Source of the DNA: UBA11612 sp965228575
GTDB lineage: Bacteria > Pseudomonadota > Alphaproteobacteria > Rhodospirillales > Rhodospirillaceae
Direction of reading: 5' to 3'
Length of the DNA: 64,000 nucleotides
Assembly (NCBI GenBank): GCA_965228575.1
Contig: CBDDHW010000057.1
Span: 1-64,000 of the forward strand
A program made the translations under genes and the position numbers. Shown piece after piece: positions 9,108 to 18,453 of the stretch (position 1 is the first letter of the stretch; the number at the start of each line of letters is the position of its first letter). The notes beneath the pieces are model-generated. The model worked only from the letters and a program-made list of their open reading frames with translations, did not search any database and was not told where the DNA came from.

Positions 9108-10718
9108 ATGTCATCAACTCCCCTCTTACAAGTCTCAAATCTTGGCGTTGTTTTCGGCAAGGGAGAGGATGCGGTCACCGCGGTCAACGATGTCTCCTTC
9201 ACACTCGAGAAAGGAGAAACGCTAGCCCTTGTTGGAGAAAGCGGATCGGGCAAGACCGTAACTGCGCTTTCGGTTTTGGGATTGCTGCCATACCCGCGCG
9301 CAAAACACCCTTCGGGACGCATCACATTTACGGGAGAGGAGCTGCTGAACGCATCCGACGACATACTTCGAAAGGTGCGCGGCAATCGCATTGGCATGGT
9401 GTTTCAAGAACCCATGAGCTCGCTGAACCCGCTTCATTCCATCGAAAAACAAGTCGGTGAAGTCCTGGAACTCCACGCGGGAATGACCGGCACAGAAAAA
9501 AAAGAGCGCATTCTTGAATTGCTGTCCCTTGTTGGCCTGTCCGATGCAGCAGAGCGCCTCACCGCCCTACCCCACGAGTTGTCTGGCGGGCAGCGTCAGC
9601 GAGTCATGATCGCGATGGCCCTTGCGTTAAACCCAGACATTCTTATAGCCGACGAACCCACCACCGCGCTGGACGTCACGATACAAGCGCAAATTTTGGA
9701 GCTTCTGAAAGATCTGAAACAGCGCCTGGGTATGGCGCTGATGTTCATCACCCATGATCTCAATATCGTGCGCCGCGTGGCCGACCGGGTATGCGTCATG
9801 AAAGATGGCGCGATTGTTGAGCACGGCCCGGTCGCGGAGATTTTTAGGTCGCCGACCCATGACTATACAAAGCGACTGTTGGACGCCCAACCCAAACCAA
9901 CCAACCCACGCGCGATGGAGGGCGAGGAGATCGTTGGCGCTGACAATCTCAAGGTGTGGTTTCCGATCAAAAAAGGACTCATCCGCCGAACCGTCGGTCA
10001 TGTAAAAGCGGTCGACGGGATATCGCTCTCCATTCCGGCGGGGCGAACATTGGGGGTGGTCGGAGAAAGTGGGTCGGGCAAAACAACCCTGGGACTTGCC
10101 CTCCTTCGATTGATTTCGAGCACTGGGGACATAAGATTCGAAGGCCGCCGCATCGACGGACAGTCCTCAAAAGATCTCCGCGCGCTTCGACGCGACATGC
10201 AGGTCGTATTTCAAGATCCCTTCGGCTCTCTGAGCCCGCGCCTGTCGGTGGGGCAAATTGTCGAAGAAGGTCTCATCGTCCACAACCTGGGAGACGCGAG
10301 CGAACGTACGGAGCGTGTCATTGAGGCCCTAAAGGATGTCGGTTTGCAGCCGGAGGCACGACACCGCTACCCGCACGAATTCTCAGGAGGACAACGGCAA
10401 AGAATCGCTATCGCACGCGCAATGGTCTTGCGGCCGAAATTCATTATGCTCGATGAACCCACCAGCGCGCTCGATGTCTCAGTACAAGCGCAGATTGTCG
10501 ATCTTCTTCACGCTCTTCAGGACAAATACAATCTTGCCTATCTTTTTATCAGCCACGACTTGCGCGTGGTACGCGCGCTTGCAGACGCCGTGATTGTGAT
10601 GAAGAACGGCAAAGTTCAAGAGTCAGGTTCAGCGACGCAGATATTCAACGACCCACAACACGCCTACACGCGCGCACTGATGGCCGCAGCCCTCGATCTC
10701 GCGGTTTCGTCGTCTTAA
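9108..10718 (+). CDS. yejF: Dual ATPase of the Yej peptide importer
   Basis: A fused double ABC ATPase of 536 residues that powers the YejBE permease. The first domain has the Walker A GESGSGKT, the signature LSGGQRQR and the Walker B ILIADEPT; the second repeats GESGSGKT, FSGGQRQR and IMLDEPTSALDVSVQAQIVDL. I take the ATG at 9108 (MSSTPLLQVSNLG) rather than the in-frame ATG at 9042, because the upstream start would lie within yejE and add a non-conserved N-terminus. Both nucleotide-binding sites look intact. It closes the operon. Confidence 0.94.
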   Translation: MSSTPLLQVSNLGVVFGKGEDAVTAVNDVSFTLEKGETLALVGESGSGKTVTALSVLGLLPYPRAKHPSGRITFTGEELLNASDDILRKVRGNRIGMVFQEPMSSLNPLHSIEKQVGEVLELHAGMTGTEKKERILELLSLVGLSDAAERLTALPHELSGGQRQRVMIAMALALNPDILIADEPTTALDVTIQAQILELLKDLKQRLGMALMFITHDLNIVRRVADRVCVMKDGAIVEHGPVAEIFRSPTHDYTKRLLDAQPKPTNPRAMEGEEIVGADNLKVWFPIKKGLIRRTVGHVKAVDGISLSIPAGRTLGVVGESGSGKTTLGLALLRLISSTGDIRFEGRRIDGQSSKDLRALRRDMQVVFQDPFGSLSPRLSVGQIVEEGLIVHNLGDASERTERVIEALKDVGLQPEARHRYPHEFSGGQRQRIAIARAMVLRPKFIMLDEPTSALDVSVQAQIVDLLHALQDKYNLAYLFISHDLRVVRALADAVIVMKNGKVQESGSATQIFNDPQHAYTRALMAAALDLAVSSS

Positions 10719-10834
10719 ACAGTGACCGCAGCACATAAATCGGATAAACTTGTAGGACCGTTCGGCGCTACACTTGCGGCCTCGATCCTCGAGCGTCATA
10801 GTGCGCCACAACGTCCGCGATATAGAGTGAGCCC

Positions 10835-11104
10835 ATGGCTGAAGACGAAGATTCCAAACAAGCCGTTTACAATGTCGATGTCGACATATCGGTGGTGCTT
10901 GGACAATCCAACTTGCGCGTTAATCAACTCTTGAAACTTGGACGGGGCGCTGTGGTCGAGCTGGAGCAAAAAACCTCGGATCCGGTAGAGATTTTCGCCA
11001 ATGAAGTTTTGATCGCCCGCGGTGAAGTGGTCATTACATCTGGGGATAAAATCGGTGTCACGCTCACGGAGCTCGTGAAGTCCATTTACAATAAAGCGGA
11101 CTAG
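10835..11104 (+). CDS. fliN: Flagellar motor switch protein FliN (solitary)
   Basis: An 89-residue protein consisting almost only of the SpoA domain of FliN: VDVDISVVLGQSNLRVNQLLKLGRGAVVEL near residues 13-42, then EIFANEVLIARGEVV and a C-terminal helix. FliN forms the lower ring of the flagellar C-ring with FliM and FliG and binds the export apparatus. No other flagellar gene is in the window, so this copy sits apart from any flagellar cluster. The ATG at 10835 has no strong Shine-Dalgarno sequence. A short ACCGG/CCGGT repeat followed by T residues just after the stop (11113-11128) could be a weak terminator. SctQ/SpaO-type secretion proteins share this fold but are longer. Confidence 0.82.
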   Translation: MAEDEDSKQAVYNVDVDISVVLGQSNLRVNQLLKLGRGAVVELEQKTSDPVEIFANEVLIARGEVVITSGDKIGVTLTELVKSIYNKAD

Positions 11105-11249
11105 CGTTTTTCACCGGAACCGGTTTTTCACGACAATATTCTACGTCATTATTTCTTGGTGAAAGATCAAAGTGCGATCTTCTAAATACTGTACTCAATG
11201 AACGTAGCTATTATCTTCAGGTCTTAAGCTGCAGGTCCCCCGCTTTTCT

Positions 11250-11918
11250 ATGCGTACTCTTTATCATTACCCGCTATTGGTTGATTCACGAAAAGTCCGG
11301 CTCGCGCTTGGCGAAAAACGCATAGACTTCAAAGATCATGTTATCGAGCCTTGGCATCGCGACGAAGATTTATTGGTGCTCAATCCTGCCGGTGATCTCC
11401 CCGTGTTTGTCGACGAGGATGGCTCTGTTGTGTGCGGCGCGGCAACCATTTGCGAATATCTAGATGAAGTTTATACCGATCCCCCAATTGTGGGTAAAAC
11501 ACCGGTTACGCGCGCCGAATCCCGGCGGTTGGCTCAGTGGTTTGACGAGAAGTTTAAGCGTGAGGTTACGGCGCATATTGCCGGGGAAAAATTGATACGT
11601 CGCGTTAAGGACAACGCCGCACCGGACTCGCGGGCCTTAAAAGCGGGACGGGAAAATATTCACACCCACTTACAGTACATCGCCTGGCTTACCGAACGGC
11701 GCAGTTGGCTAGCCGGCGACCATGTGACCGTCGCTGATATGAGTGCAGCCGCCAACATCTCTCTTGTCGATTACTGCGGTGACGTACCCTGGCGCGATCA
11801 CCCGCTTGCCAAAGAATGGTATGTTCGGTTCAAATCACGACCGTGTATGCGGCCTTTGCTGCAAGACGTAATTCCGAATATTCCGCCGGCACCGGTGTAT
11901 GGAAATTTGGACTTTTGA
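11250..11918 (+). CDS. Glutathione S-transferase family protein
   Basis: A 222-residue two-domain GST. The N-terminal thioredoxin-like half starts MRTLYHYPLLVDSRKVRLAL and includes the cis-proline region GDLPVFVDEDG and the glutathione-contact segment SVVCGAATICEYLDE. In most relatives that segment is E-S, here it is G-A. The C-terminal helical half contains ADMSAAANISLVDYC, the usual N-capping Asp segment. The substrate is unknown; related alphaproteobacterial GSTs act in detoxification. The 145-base gap upstream separates it from fliN. The last codons are close to the convergent TPR gene at 11926. Confidence 0.85.
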   Translation: MRTLYHYPLLVDSRKVRLALGEKRIDFKDHVIEPWHRDEDLLVLNPAGDLPVFVDEDGSVVCGAATICEYLDEVYTDPPIVGKTPVTRAESRRLAQWFDEKFKREVTAHIAGEKLIRRVKDNAAPDSRALKAGRENIHTHLQYIAWLTERRSWLAGDHVTVADMSAAANISLVDYCGDVPWRDHPLAKEWYVRFKSRPCMRPLLQDVIPNIPPAPVYGNLDF

Positions 11919-11925
11919 GTCGAGC

Positions 11926-12750
11926 TCAGGGATCGGCCTCAACCTTTACGTCTAATTTCTCGATGTTGGCTCGTGCCGTCTCTGCCGCCGGGGAGTCTGG
12001 GGCGAGTTGAATCGCCGCAATCCAATCTTGCCGCGCCGCGGTTTCGTTCCCCAACAGTTGATGAATGTTTCCACGCTCTAGCAGCGCTGCCGTATTTTGA
12101 CGATCAGCACGCACCGCTCTATTGGCATCTTCCAGGGCAAGGTCCATGGCTTCAACATATCTGTAGGCGCTGGCTCGAAATGCGAGGGCATCAGCATTAT
12201 CCGGGTCTGCGGATATGACATCGTTAAGGTCGTCCAATGCTTCCCAATAATTTTGTGCCGCGGCCAAAGTCGACGCGCGATCAATGAGTACTGCGATACG
12301 CAGACGGTCTAAAGCCGGGAGTAAATCAAGGGCTGTGGTTTGGGCAGCGTAGGCGCGCTCCAACTCGCCTTCCAATGTCCAGGCTTGCCCGGCCTGCGCG
12401 AGCAAGCCCGCCCGCACCACCGTGCTCTCTCGGGACTCTTCGGCCATTTTTTCCAATCGTGTCGCAGCTTCTCCGTAGGCCTCCAAACCGATCAACGCGA
12501 CCGCCTGGCAATGGCGCGCCGGATCACCGCCGCCCAAACCAAGCCAGATACCGGAAAACTCGAAGCCCCGTTCCGGGGTTTCGCGCGCCATCGTTAAACA
12601 CCCGTCGTATGTCACATCGGGGTTTTCCAGATCCGGCTCCGGTAAGGGCTGTACAGTTTCAGGGGGAGACGACGTCTGCGCCAATGTCGCCACGGGCGCT
12701 GATAGAGCGATCATCGCGCACCCAGTCAAAATTGCCACATGCGTTCTCAT
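11926..12750 (-). CDS. Secreted tetratricopeptide-repeat protein
   Basis: 274 residues with a signal peptide (MRTHVAILTGCAMIALSAPVATLAQ). A Pro-rich linker follows, then a conserved-looking Cys pair region (C51 in YDGCLTMA and C79 in RHCQAV). From about residue 85 there are at least four TPR-like helical repeats: EAYGEAATRLEKMA, AYAAQTTALDLLP, YWEALDDLNDVISADPDNADAL and AALLERGNIHQLLGNETAARQDWIAAIQLAP. It should be periplasmic or outer-membrane associated and mediate protein contacts; the partner is unknown. It begins 2 bases after the hydrolase stop, so the two form an operon. Confidence 0.78.
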   Translation of the reverse strand: MRTHVAILTGCAMIALSAPVATLAQTSSPPETVQPLPEPDLENPDVTYDGCLTMARETPERGFEFSGIWLGLGGGDPARHCQAVALIGLEAYGEAATRLEKMAEESRESTVVRAGLLAQAGQAWTLEGELERAYAAQTTALDLLPALDRLRIAVLIDRASTLAAAQNYWEALDDLNDVISADPDNADALAFRASAYRYVEAMDLALEDANRAVRADRQNTAALLERGNIHQLLGNETAARQDWIAAIQLAPDSPAAETARANIEKLDVKVEADP

Positions 12751-12752
12751 CG

Positions 12753-13514
12753 TTATTGGACGCGCCGCGTAATTTCATCGACGACCATACATAGCCGATC
12801 AATATCGCCTGGTTCGGACAAACGATGATCGCCGTTTTTGACAAGTAACACACTCACATCATCGCTCGTGATCTTCTTGGCGATCCGCATTGATGTTTCC
12901 CAAGGCACTGCGGTGTCCTTCTGGCCGTGAATCAAACGAACCGGGCATGAGATGGAGATCGACTGGCGAAGCAATAGGTTCTCCCGTCCGTCTTCGATCA
13001 AATGGTACCCAATCGGATATGGGCTCTCGTCGTATTCGCTCTGCACCTCCAAAACGCCTTCGTCTTGAATTTGATCACGCTCGGTTTGCGAAAATCCCGC
13101 CCACATCAAATCTTCGGTAAAGTCGGGCGCAGCCGCGATTCCAACTATGCCGGCAACACGGTCGGGACACGCCAATGCTGCGCACAACATGACCCATCCA
13201 CCCATACTCGAGCCGACAAGAATTTGCGGGCCCTCGGTCAACTGGGTAATGACTTCAACCGCATCTTCGGTCCACCTGGAAATACTTCCGTCCTGAAACC
13301 GGCCAGAGGACTCGCCGTGGCCGAACATATCGAACCTAACGCAGGCCTGACCGGTCTTGGCGCAATGATCCGCCAGCGCCAACGCTTTGGTGCCATTTCG
13401 GTCAGACATCAGACCATGTAAAAACACGATGCCCGGTGAGCCGCCGGAAATTCTGTTGTATGCAACTTTGTATCCGTCGGCGCGTTCTAAGTATTCGGGG
13501 GGGTACTTATTCAT
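12753..13514 (-). CDS. Alpha/beta hydrolase (serine esterase / acyl-protein thioesterase-like)
   Basis: 253 residues from the ATG at 13514 (MNKYPPEYLERADGYKVAY). An in-frame upstream ATG at 13547 would add a Cys/His/Tyr-rich stretch that looks unrelated. Visible parts of the fold are FLHGLMSDRNGTK (oxyanion region), GHGESSGRF, the nucleophile elbow GSSMGG, the acid loop GQKDTAVPW and the catalytic His in NGDHRLS. The pattern resembles small cytosolic hydrolases related to mammalian ABHD10. No signal peptide. It is co-transcribed with the TPR gene and divergent from the GT4 gene at 13601. Confidence 0.85.
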   Translation of the reverse strand: MNKYPPEYLERADGYKVAYNRISGGSPGIVFLHGLMSDRNGTKALALADHCAKTGQACVRFDMFGHGESSGRFQDGSISRWTEDAVEVITQLTEGPQILVGSSMGGWVMLCAALACPDRVAGIVGIAAAPDFTEDLMWAGFSQTERDQIQDEGVLEVQSEYDESPYPIGYHLIEDGRENLLLRQSISISCPVRLIHGQKDTAVPWETSMRIAKKITSDDVSVLLVKNGDHRLSEPGDIDRLCMVVDEITRRVQ

Positions 13515-13600
13515 CAAATATACGTATCTGCAACAGTCGTGGTACAACCTTCGGAGTTGACCCTACCACTTTCGTTTAAAGTAATTCATCACCGGTTACT

Positions 13601-14791
13601 ATGAAATCTGCCGCCAAATCAAAAACGATTCTTCAGGTACTGCCGCGCATGGTGATGGGAGGTGTTGAGCGCGGCACCATAGATATCGCCAAGGCAATAT
13701 CTGAGGCCGGTTGGCGCGCGATTGTGGCCTCAGCAGGCGGGCCGATGGTGCGCGAGCTTGAGCGCTTCGGCATCGAGCACATCACTTTACCCCTCGATAC
13801 CAAGACTCCTTGGGGTATTCGTCAAAATGCGGAGCGGCTCACCTCACTTGCAAAAACAAATAAGGTCGACCTGATTCACGCACGCTCCCGCGCTCCCGCG
13901 TGGAGTGCAAAAATCGCCGCCCAAAAATTAAGTGTTCCCTTGGTCACGACTTTTCATGGCGTTTATGGGCACGGCCCGTTCGGCCTAAAGAAAATCTACA
14001 ACCGCGTTATGGCAGACGGGAAAATCGTAATCGCGGTATCGGAATTTGTTCGAGATCACATTGTTGAACATTACAGCGTTTCCCCTGACCGCATTCGGGT
14101 CATTCACCGCGGTGTCGATCTCGAAATCTTTGACCCTGACCACGTTCCTCCAAGCCGGCTTATTCAACTGACATCCAAATGGCGGCTTCCTGAAAGCGCA
14201 CCGGTCATCATGCTGCCCGGCCGATTCACTGCCATCAAAGGGCACTTAGTGCTTATCGATGCTCTTGCGGAACTTACGAAACGCCGAGGCGACCAACTTG
14301 ACGTTCGTTGCTTGATGGTCGGTAAGGATGATGCGGGTAGTTCTTATAGGCAGAAGGTAATCCGTCACGCAGTAGCTCGAAATGTAGACGGGAACGTTCA
14401 CATTATCGACGATTGCAATGACATGCCGGCGGCGTATATGGCCACCGACGTTATCGTGTGCGCAACCACTCGTCCGGAAGCTTTTGGACGGGTAATGGCC
14501 GAAGCTCAAGCCATGGGCCGGCCAGTGGTCGCTCCCTCACACGGCCCTTCGGCAGAAGTCATAGTGCCAGGCGTGACCGGGTGGCTCTTTACGCCCAGCG
14601 ATCCAAAGTCGCTCGCCGATGCCCTTGAGCGGGCGTTAAATCTCACCCAACACCAACGCTTAGAGCTTTCAAAAACTTCCGTCGCGCGAGTCAGGGAGCA
14701 TTTTGCCAATTCGCTAATGTGCGAAAAAACCCTATCAGTCTATGAAGAAGTTCTCACCCAAAGCATTACAGCCGGTAACGCCCCAGCATGA
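13601..14791 (+). CDS. Glycosyltransferase family 4 protein
   Basis: 396 residues with the GT-B fold of retaining GT4 enzymes. The N-terminal domain has QVLPRMVMGGVERGTIDIA, the usual glycine loop before the first helix, and later HARSRAPAWSAKIAA and TTFHGVYG. The C-terminal nucleotide-sugar domain has GRFTAIKGHLVLIDAL and then EAFGRVMAEAQAMGRPVVA, equivalent to the E-x7-E motif. It probably adds a sugar to a lipid-linked or lipopolysaccharide acceptor at the inner face of the membrane. The donor and acceptor cannot be read from sequence. It overlaps the following GT9 gene by four bases (ATGA), so the pair likely works in one glycan pathway. Confidence 0.87.
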   Translation: MKSAAKSKTILQVLPRMVMGGVERGTIDIAKAISEAGWRAIVASAGGPMVRELERFGIEHITLPLDTKTPWGIRQNAERLTSLAKTNKVDLIHARSRAPAWSAKIAAQKLSVPLVTTFHGVYGHGPFGLKKIYNRVMADGKIVIAVSEFVRDHIVEHYSVSPDRIRVIHRGVDLEIFDPDHVPPSRLIQLTSKWRLPESAPVIMLPGRFTAIKGHLVLIDALAELTKRRGDQLDVRCLMVGKDDAGSSYRQKVIRHAVARNVDGNVHIIDDCNDMPAAYMATDVIVCATTRPEAFGRVMAEAQAMGRPVVAPSHGPSAEVIVPGVTGWLFTPSDPKSLADALERALNLTQHQRLELSKTSVARVREHFANSLMCEKTLSVYEEVLTQSITAGNAPA

Positions 14792-15756
14792 CCAAGCCAT
14801 GCATTCTTGTGATTGCTGCTGACGGATTAAAAAAGTTTGTACCCGCGCTCGGCGCCGCGGCGGCTATTCGCACCCATCACAGCGATGCGCATATTGTCTT
14901 ATTGACGTCTAAGACGACCCAGTCTTTCGCGGAAACATCTCCCTATTTCGATGAGGTCTGGACAACGGGCCTGCAAGGACCGCGCGATCTCGCGCACCTT
15001 TGGGCGCTCGGCAAGCGGTTACGCGGACAAAACTTCGCCTGCGTTTATGATTTGGATGGAACGCGACTCTCCAAACGCATCTTCTGGCTTATGTATGGGC
15101 TAAAGGGACTCCCCCTGCGGCGCAAAACGCTCCCCTGGTCGGGCGTAATTAGAAACACCGCATTGGGTCATCAAAACGCGCAATGGAATGCCATGCACAC
15201 GACCGACCGCTGGGCAACGCAACTTGCGGCCGCTGGAATATCGGGACTCCATAAACCCGACTTATCTTGGGTCGCCCGAAAGGTTCAATCGTTCAACGTA
15301 CCGTTTCGAATGCATGAGCCGTTTGTATTGATATCTTTGGACCCGGGACCGACTTCCACCTGGCCTGTACAAATGTTCAAAGACCTGGCTCACGCCTTGA
15401 GCGATGAACGGCAAACACCGGTCTTCGTGGGCTTCAACACGGACGCAAGAGACGCGCTGGACCTATCGTACATGTGCGAAGGCGCCGTAAACCTAGTTGA
15501 TAAAATATCGCCGGAAGACCTCGTATTTCTCTCATGGGCCGCCACAGCGGCAATCGGCGCGGACACGGGTATACTGCATCTCACTGCCGCCGCGGCATGC
15601 CATTCGGTTGTGATCTACGACCGCACATCGGACCCCGCCTTGTCGGGCCAACGGGGGGATAGCGTCGTGATATTAAGACGGCCAGGGTTGAGCGATATTT
15701 CCGTCGACGAGGTGATGTCGGCAATCCGCAAGAGCCCCAAAATGGGTGGGATTTAA
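14788..15756 (+). CDS. Glycosyltransferase family 9 (heptosyltransferase-like)
   Basis: 322 residues with GT9/ADP-heptose:LPS heptosyltransferase features. The N-terminus has VPALGAAAAIRTHHSDAHIVLL, the usual G-x-x-x-x-x-P-A-I-x-x-L-R region, and the C-terminal domain has GADTGILHLTAAAACHSVVIY, the conserved donor-binding GxDTGxxHxAA motif. It is coupled to the GT4 gene through a 4-base overlap. It probably acts in lipopolysaccharide core or another surface glycan; that kdsB lies in the same window fits but does not prove it. Confidence 0.86.
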   Translation: MTKPCILVIAADGLKKFVPALGAAAAIRTHHSDAHIVLLTSKTTQSFAETSPYFDEVWTTGLQGPRDLAHLWALGKRLRGQNFACVYDLDGTRLSKRIFWLMYGLKGLPLRRKTLPWSGVIRNTALGHQNAQWNAMHTTDRWATQLAAAGISGLHKPDLSWVARKVQSFNVPFRMHEPFVLISLDPGPTSTWPVQMFKDLAHALSDERQTPVFVGFNTDARDALDLSYMCEGAVNLVDKISPEDLVFLSWAATAAIGADTGILHLTAAAACHSVVIYDRTSDPALSGQRGDSVVILRRPGLSDISVDEVMSAIRKSPKMGGI

Positions 15757-15860
15757 GCAACACCTGTAAAGGGCTTGCACTTCGAAATGGGCCATAGCTT
15801 GACATAACCCCGCAGACCCCTAGATTTCGCGGAATTTTTGAAGCTTAGGAGCGCTCTTTT

Positions 15861-17852
15861 TTGGACGCTAAACCGACCATGGTTGCGATAACACTCCCCG
15901 ATGGAAGCACGCGCCGATACGATAGCGCGGTGACCGGCGCAGACGTCGCCGCCGATATCGGCGCGGGGTTGGCAAAGGCGGCCCTCGCCGTGCGGATCAA
16001 CAGCGTCATGAAAGACCTGCTGACGCCACTTGAAAACGACTGCGAACTGTCCATCGTCACCAGCAAAGATCCCGATGCTCTGGAACTCCTTCGCCATGAC
16101 GCCGCCCATGTGATGGCCGAAGCGGTTCAAGAACTGTATCCGGGCACGCAAGTAACCATTGGACCGGCAATCGAAAACGGTTTTTTTTACGACTTCGCAC
16201 GCGACGAAGCCTTTACCCCGGAAGATTTGGTGAAAATCGAAGCGCGCATGCGCGAGATCGTTAATCGTAATGAAACCATCACCCGTGAAATTTGGGACCG
16301 CGATCACGCGATCAAATACTTCACCGATCTTGGTGAACACTACAAAGCCGAGATCATTGCCGACATTCCCGAAGGCGAGCCCATTTCGATATACCGCCAG
16401 GGCGATTGGCTCGATATGTGCACAGGCCCGCACCTGCCCTCAACGGGCAAACTCGGCAAAGCCTTTAAGCTCACCAAGCTTGCTGGTGCATATTGGCGCG
16501 GTGATTCCAACAACGTCATGTTGCAGCGGATTTACGGCACCGCGTGGGCTGATGAAAAACAACTCAAAAATTATCTCCTCATGCTCGAGGAAGCGGAGAA
16601 GCGTGATCACCGCAAAATCGGCCAGGAAATGGATTTGTTTCATTTGCAGCCCGAGGCCCAAGGAAGCGTTTTCTGGCATCCAAATGGATACATGGTGTGG
16701 CGCGAGCTGGAAAAATATCTTCGCCGGCGTCTCGACGGCGCTGGGTATGTAGAGGTCAAGACACCGCAACTGATGAACGCCAAGCAATGGGAAGCTTCGG
16801 GTCACTGGGGCAAATACCGCGAGAATATGTTCGTGGTGCCGGACGAAGTGCCTAACACCACGGATGACGCGCCGGTGATATCTGGCGATGCGGAACTTAT
16901 GGCGATGAAACCCATGAACTGTCCCGCGCACATCCTGATCTTCCGCCAAGGCATTAAGAGTTATCGCGACTTACCAATTCGAATGTCGGAGTTTGGCTGT
17001 TGTCACCGCAATGAACCCCACGGCGCACTGCACGGCATAATGCGTGTCCGTCAATTCACACAAGACGACGCTCACATTTTTTGCCGCGAAGACCAGATCG
17101 TGGACGAAGTGCGTGAGTTCTGCGAGTTGCTTGACCTCATTTATAAAGACTTGGGCTTCGACCACTACGCCATCAAGCTCGCTTTACGCCCGGAGGTTCG
17201 CTTTGGAACCGATGAGGAATGGGACAGAGCTGAAAATGATCTTCGCGAAGCTGTAAAGCTGGCCGGGCGCGCCACCGAAGAGTACGGATGGGAGGAGCTC
17301 CCGGGTGAAGGCGCCTTCTATTCGCCGAAACTTGAGTTTCATCTCACCGATGCCATAGGCCGGACATGGCAGTGCGGCACAATCCAACTCGACTACGTTA
17401 TGCCCGAGCGGCTAGATGCGAGTTACATAGGTGAAGACGGCAATAAACATCGCCCGGTCATGCTCCACCGCGCAATTCTCGGAACATTCGAGCGCTTTAT
17501 CGGAATTCTGATTGAACACCACGCCGGCAAGTTCCCGCTGTGGATCGCCCCTGTTCAAGCGATGGTCTGCACCATTACCGAAGACAGCAACGCCTATGCC
17601 AAACAGGTCGCCGAACACATGGGCGCGGCCGGATTGCGCGTTGAAACCGACCTTCGCAACGAGAAGATCAATTATAAAGTCCGCGAACACTCCTTGGCCA
17701 AAGTGCCCGTCATTGTTGTAGTCGGTAAAAAGGAAGCCGAGGCCGAGTCGGTCGCTCTAAGGCGCTTAGGCGGCAAAGCCCAAGAAATCCTTGCGCTGAA
17801 AGAGGCAACCGATAGACTTGTTGCTGAAGCGACAGCGCCCGATTTGCAGTAA
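15861..17852 (+). CDS. thrS: Threonyl-tRNA synthetase
   Basis: 663 residues when begun at TTG 15861, which sits 9 bases after AGGAG (15847-15851). An ATG at 15879 (MVAITLPDGSTRRY) is the alternative, but it is 27 bases from that ribosome site. Domains in order: TGS (about 7-65), the editing domain with HDAAHVMAEA (His pair of the HxxxH metal site), the class II catalytic core with MNCPAHI (zinc Cys), RMSEFGCCHRNEP (motif 2) and HRAILGTFERFIGILIEHHAGKFP (motif 3), and a C-terminal anticodon-binding domain. No upstream T-box is visible. It heads the thrS-infC-rpmI-rplT order. Confidence 0.96.
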   Translation: MDAKPTMVAITLPDGSTRRYDSAVTGADVAADIGAGLAKAALAVRINSVMKDLLTPLENDCELSIVTSKDPDALELLRHDAAHVMAEAVQELYPGTQVTIGPAIENGFFYDFARDEAFTPEDLVKIEARMREIVNRNETITREIWDRDHAIKYFTDLGEHYKAEIIADIPEGEPISIYRQGDWLDMCTGPHLPSTGKLGKAFKLTKLAGAYWRGDSNNVMLQRIYGTAWADEKQLKNYLLMLEEAEKRDHRKIGQEMDLFHLQPEAQGSVFWHPNGYMVWRELEKYLRRRLDGAGYVEVKTPQLMNAKQWEASGHWGKYRENMFVVPDEVPNTTDDAPVISGDAELMAMKPMNCPAHILIFRQGIKSYRDLPIRMSEFGCCHRNEPHGALHGIMRVRQFTQDDAHIFCREDQIVDEVREFCELLDLIYKDLGFDHYAIKLALRPEVRFGTDEEWDRAENDLREAVKLAGRATEEYGWEELPGEGAFYSPKLEFHLTDAIGRTWQCGTIQLDYVMPERLDASYIGEDGNKHRPVMLHRAILGTFERFIGILIEHHAGKFPLWIAPVQAMVCTITEDSNAYAKQVAEHMGAAGLRVETDLRNEKINYKVREHSLAKVPVIVVVGKKEAEAESVALRRLGGKAQEILALKEATDRLVAEATAPDLQ

Positions 17853-17916
17853 GCGTCTGAGAACCGGTACATCACAGTCCTTCAATTTGAGATGAACAAA
17901 AATAGGAGATTTATAC

Positions 17917-18453
17917 ATAGCTAGATTTGATCAACCGGCGCCGGCCTCCAAGGATGGACCCCGCGTCAACGAACAGATCACCAACGAAACGGTGCGTCTG
18001 ATTGGCCATGATGGAGAAAATATTGGTGTTGTAGATCGCGATACCGCACTCCGCAAAGCAGACGAAGCAGGCTTTGATCTGGTCGAAATCTCTCCCAATG
18101 CGGATCCGCCCGTCGCAAAAATCCTCGACTACGGTAAGTACAAATACGAGGAGCAAAAGAAGAAGAACGAGGCGAAAAAAAAGCAGAAAACGATCGAAGT
18201 CAAAGAGATCAAACTCCGCCCCAATATCGACGTTCACGATTACGATGTGAAAATGCGCAACATGAAGCGCTTCATCGAAGATGGCGATAAGGTGAAAGTC
18301 ACGCTCAGGTTCCGCGGCCGCGAAATGGCTCACATGGAAATCGGCCAGCGCCTTTTAGAGCGGGTGAAATCCGACTTCGAAGACATCGCAAAGGTCGAGC
18401 AAGAGCCCAAATTCGAGGGCCGCCAGATCATCATGGTGGTCGCACCGCGCTGA
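17917..18453 (+). CDS. infC: Translation initiation factor IF-3, ATA start codon
   Basis: 178 residues. IF-3 prevents premature subunit joining and rejects weak start codons. The conserved N-terminal segment RVNEQITNETVRLIG is encoded upstream of any ATG, GTG or TTG except an internal GTG at 17992. The frame is closed upstream by TGA at 17893. Between these points the only plausible starts are ATA codons at 17902 and 17917. The one at 17917 is 8 bases after a clear AGGAG (17904-17908) and gives IARFDQPAPASKDGPRVNEQ. Lysine-rich linker and C-terminal domain (LRPNIDVHDYDVKM) are intact. In E. coli infC starts with ATT and is autoregulated through it; ATA would serve the same purpose. Confidence 0.93.
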   Translation: MARFDQPAPASKDGPRVNEQITNETVRLIGHDGENIGVVDRDTALRKADEAGFDLVEISPNADPPVAKILDYGKYKYEEQKKKNEAKKKQKTIEVKEIKLRPNIDVHDYDVKMRNMKRFIEDGDKVKVTLRFRGREMAHMEIGQRLLERVKSDFEDIAKVEQEPKFEGRQIIMVVAPR

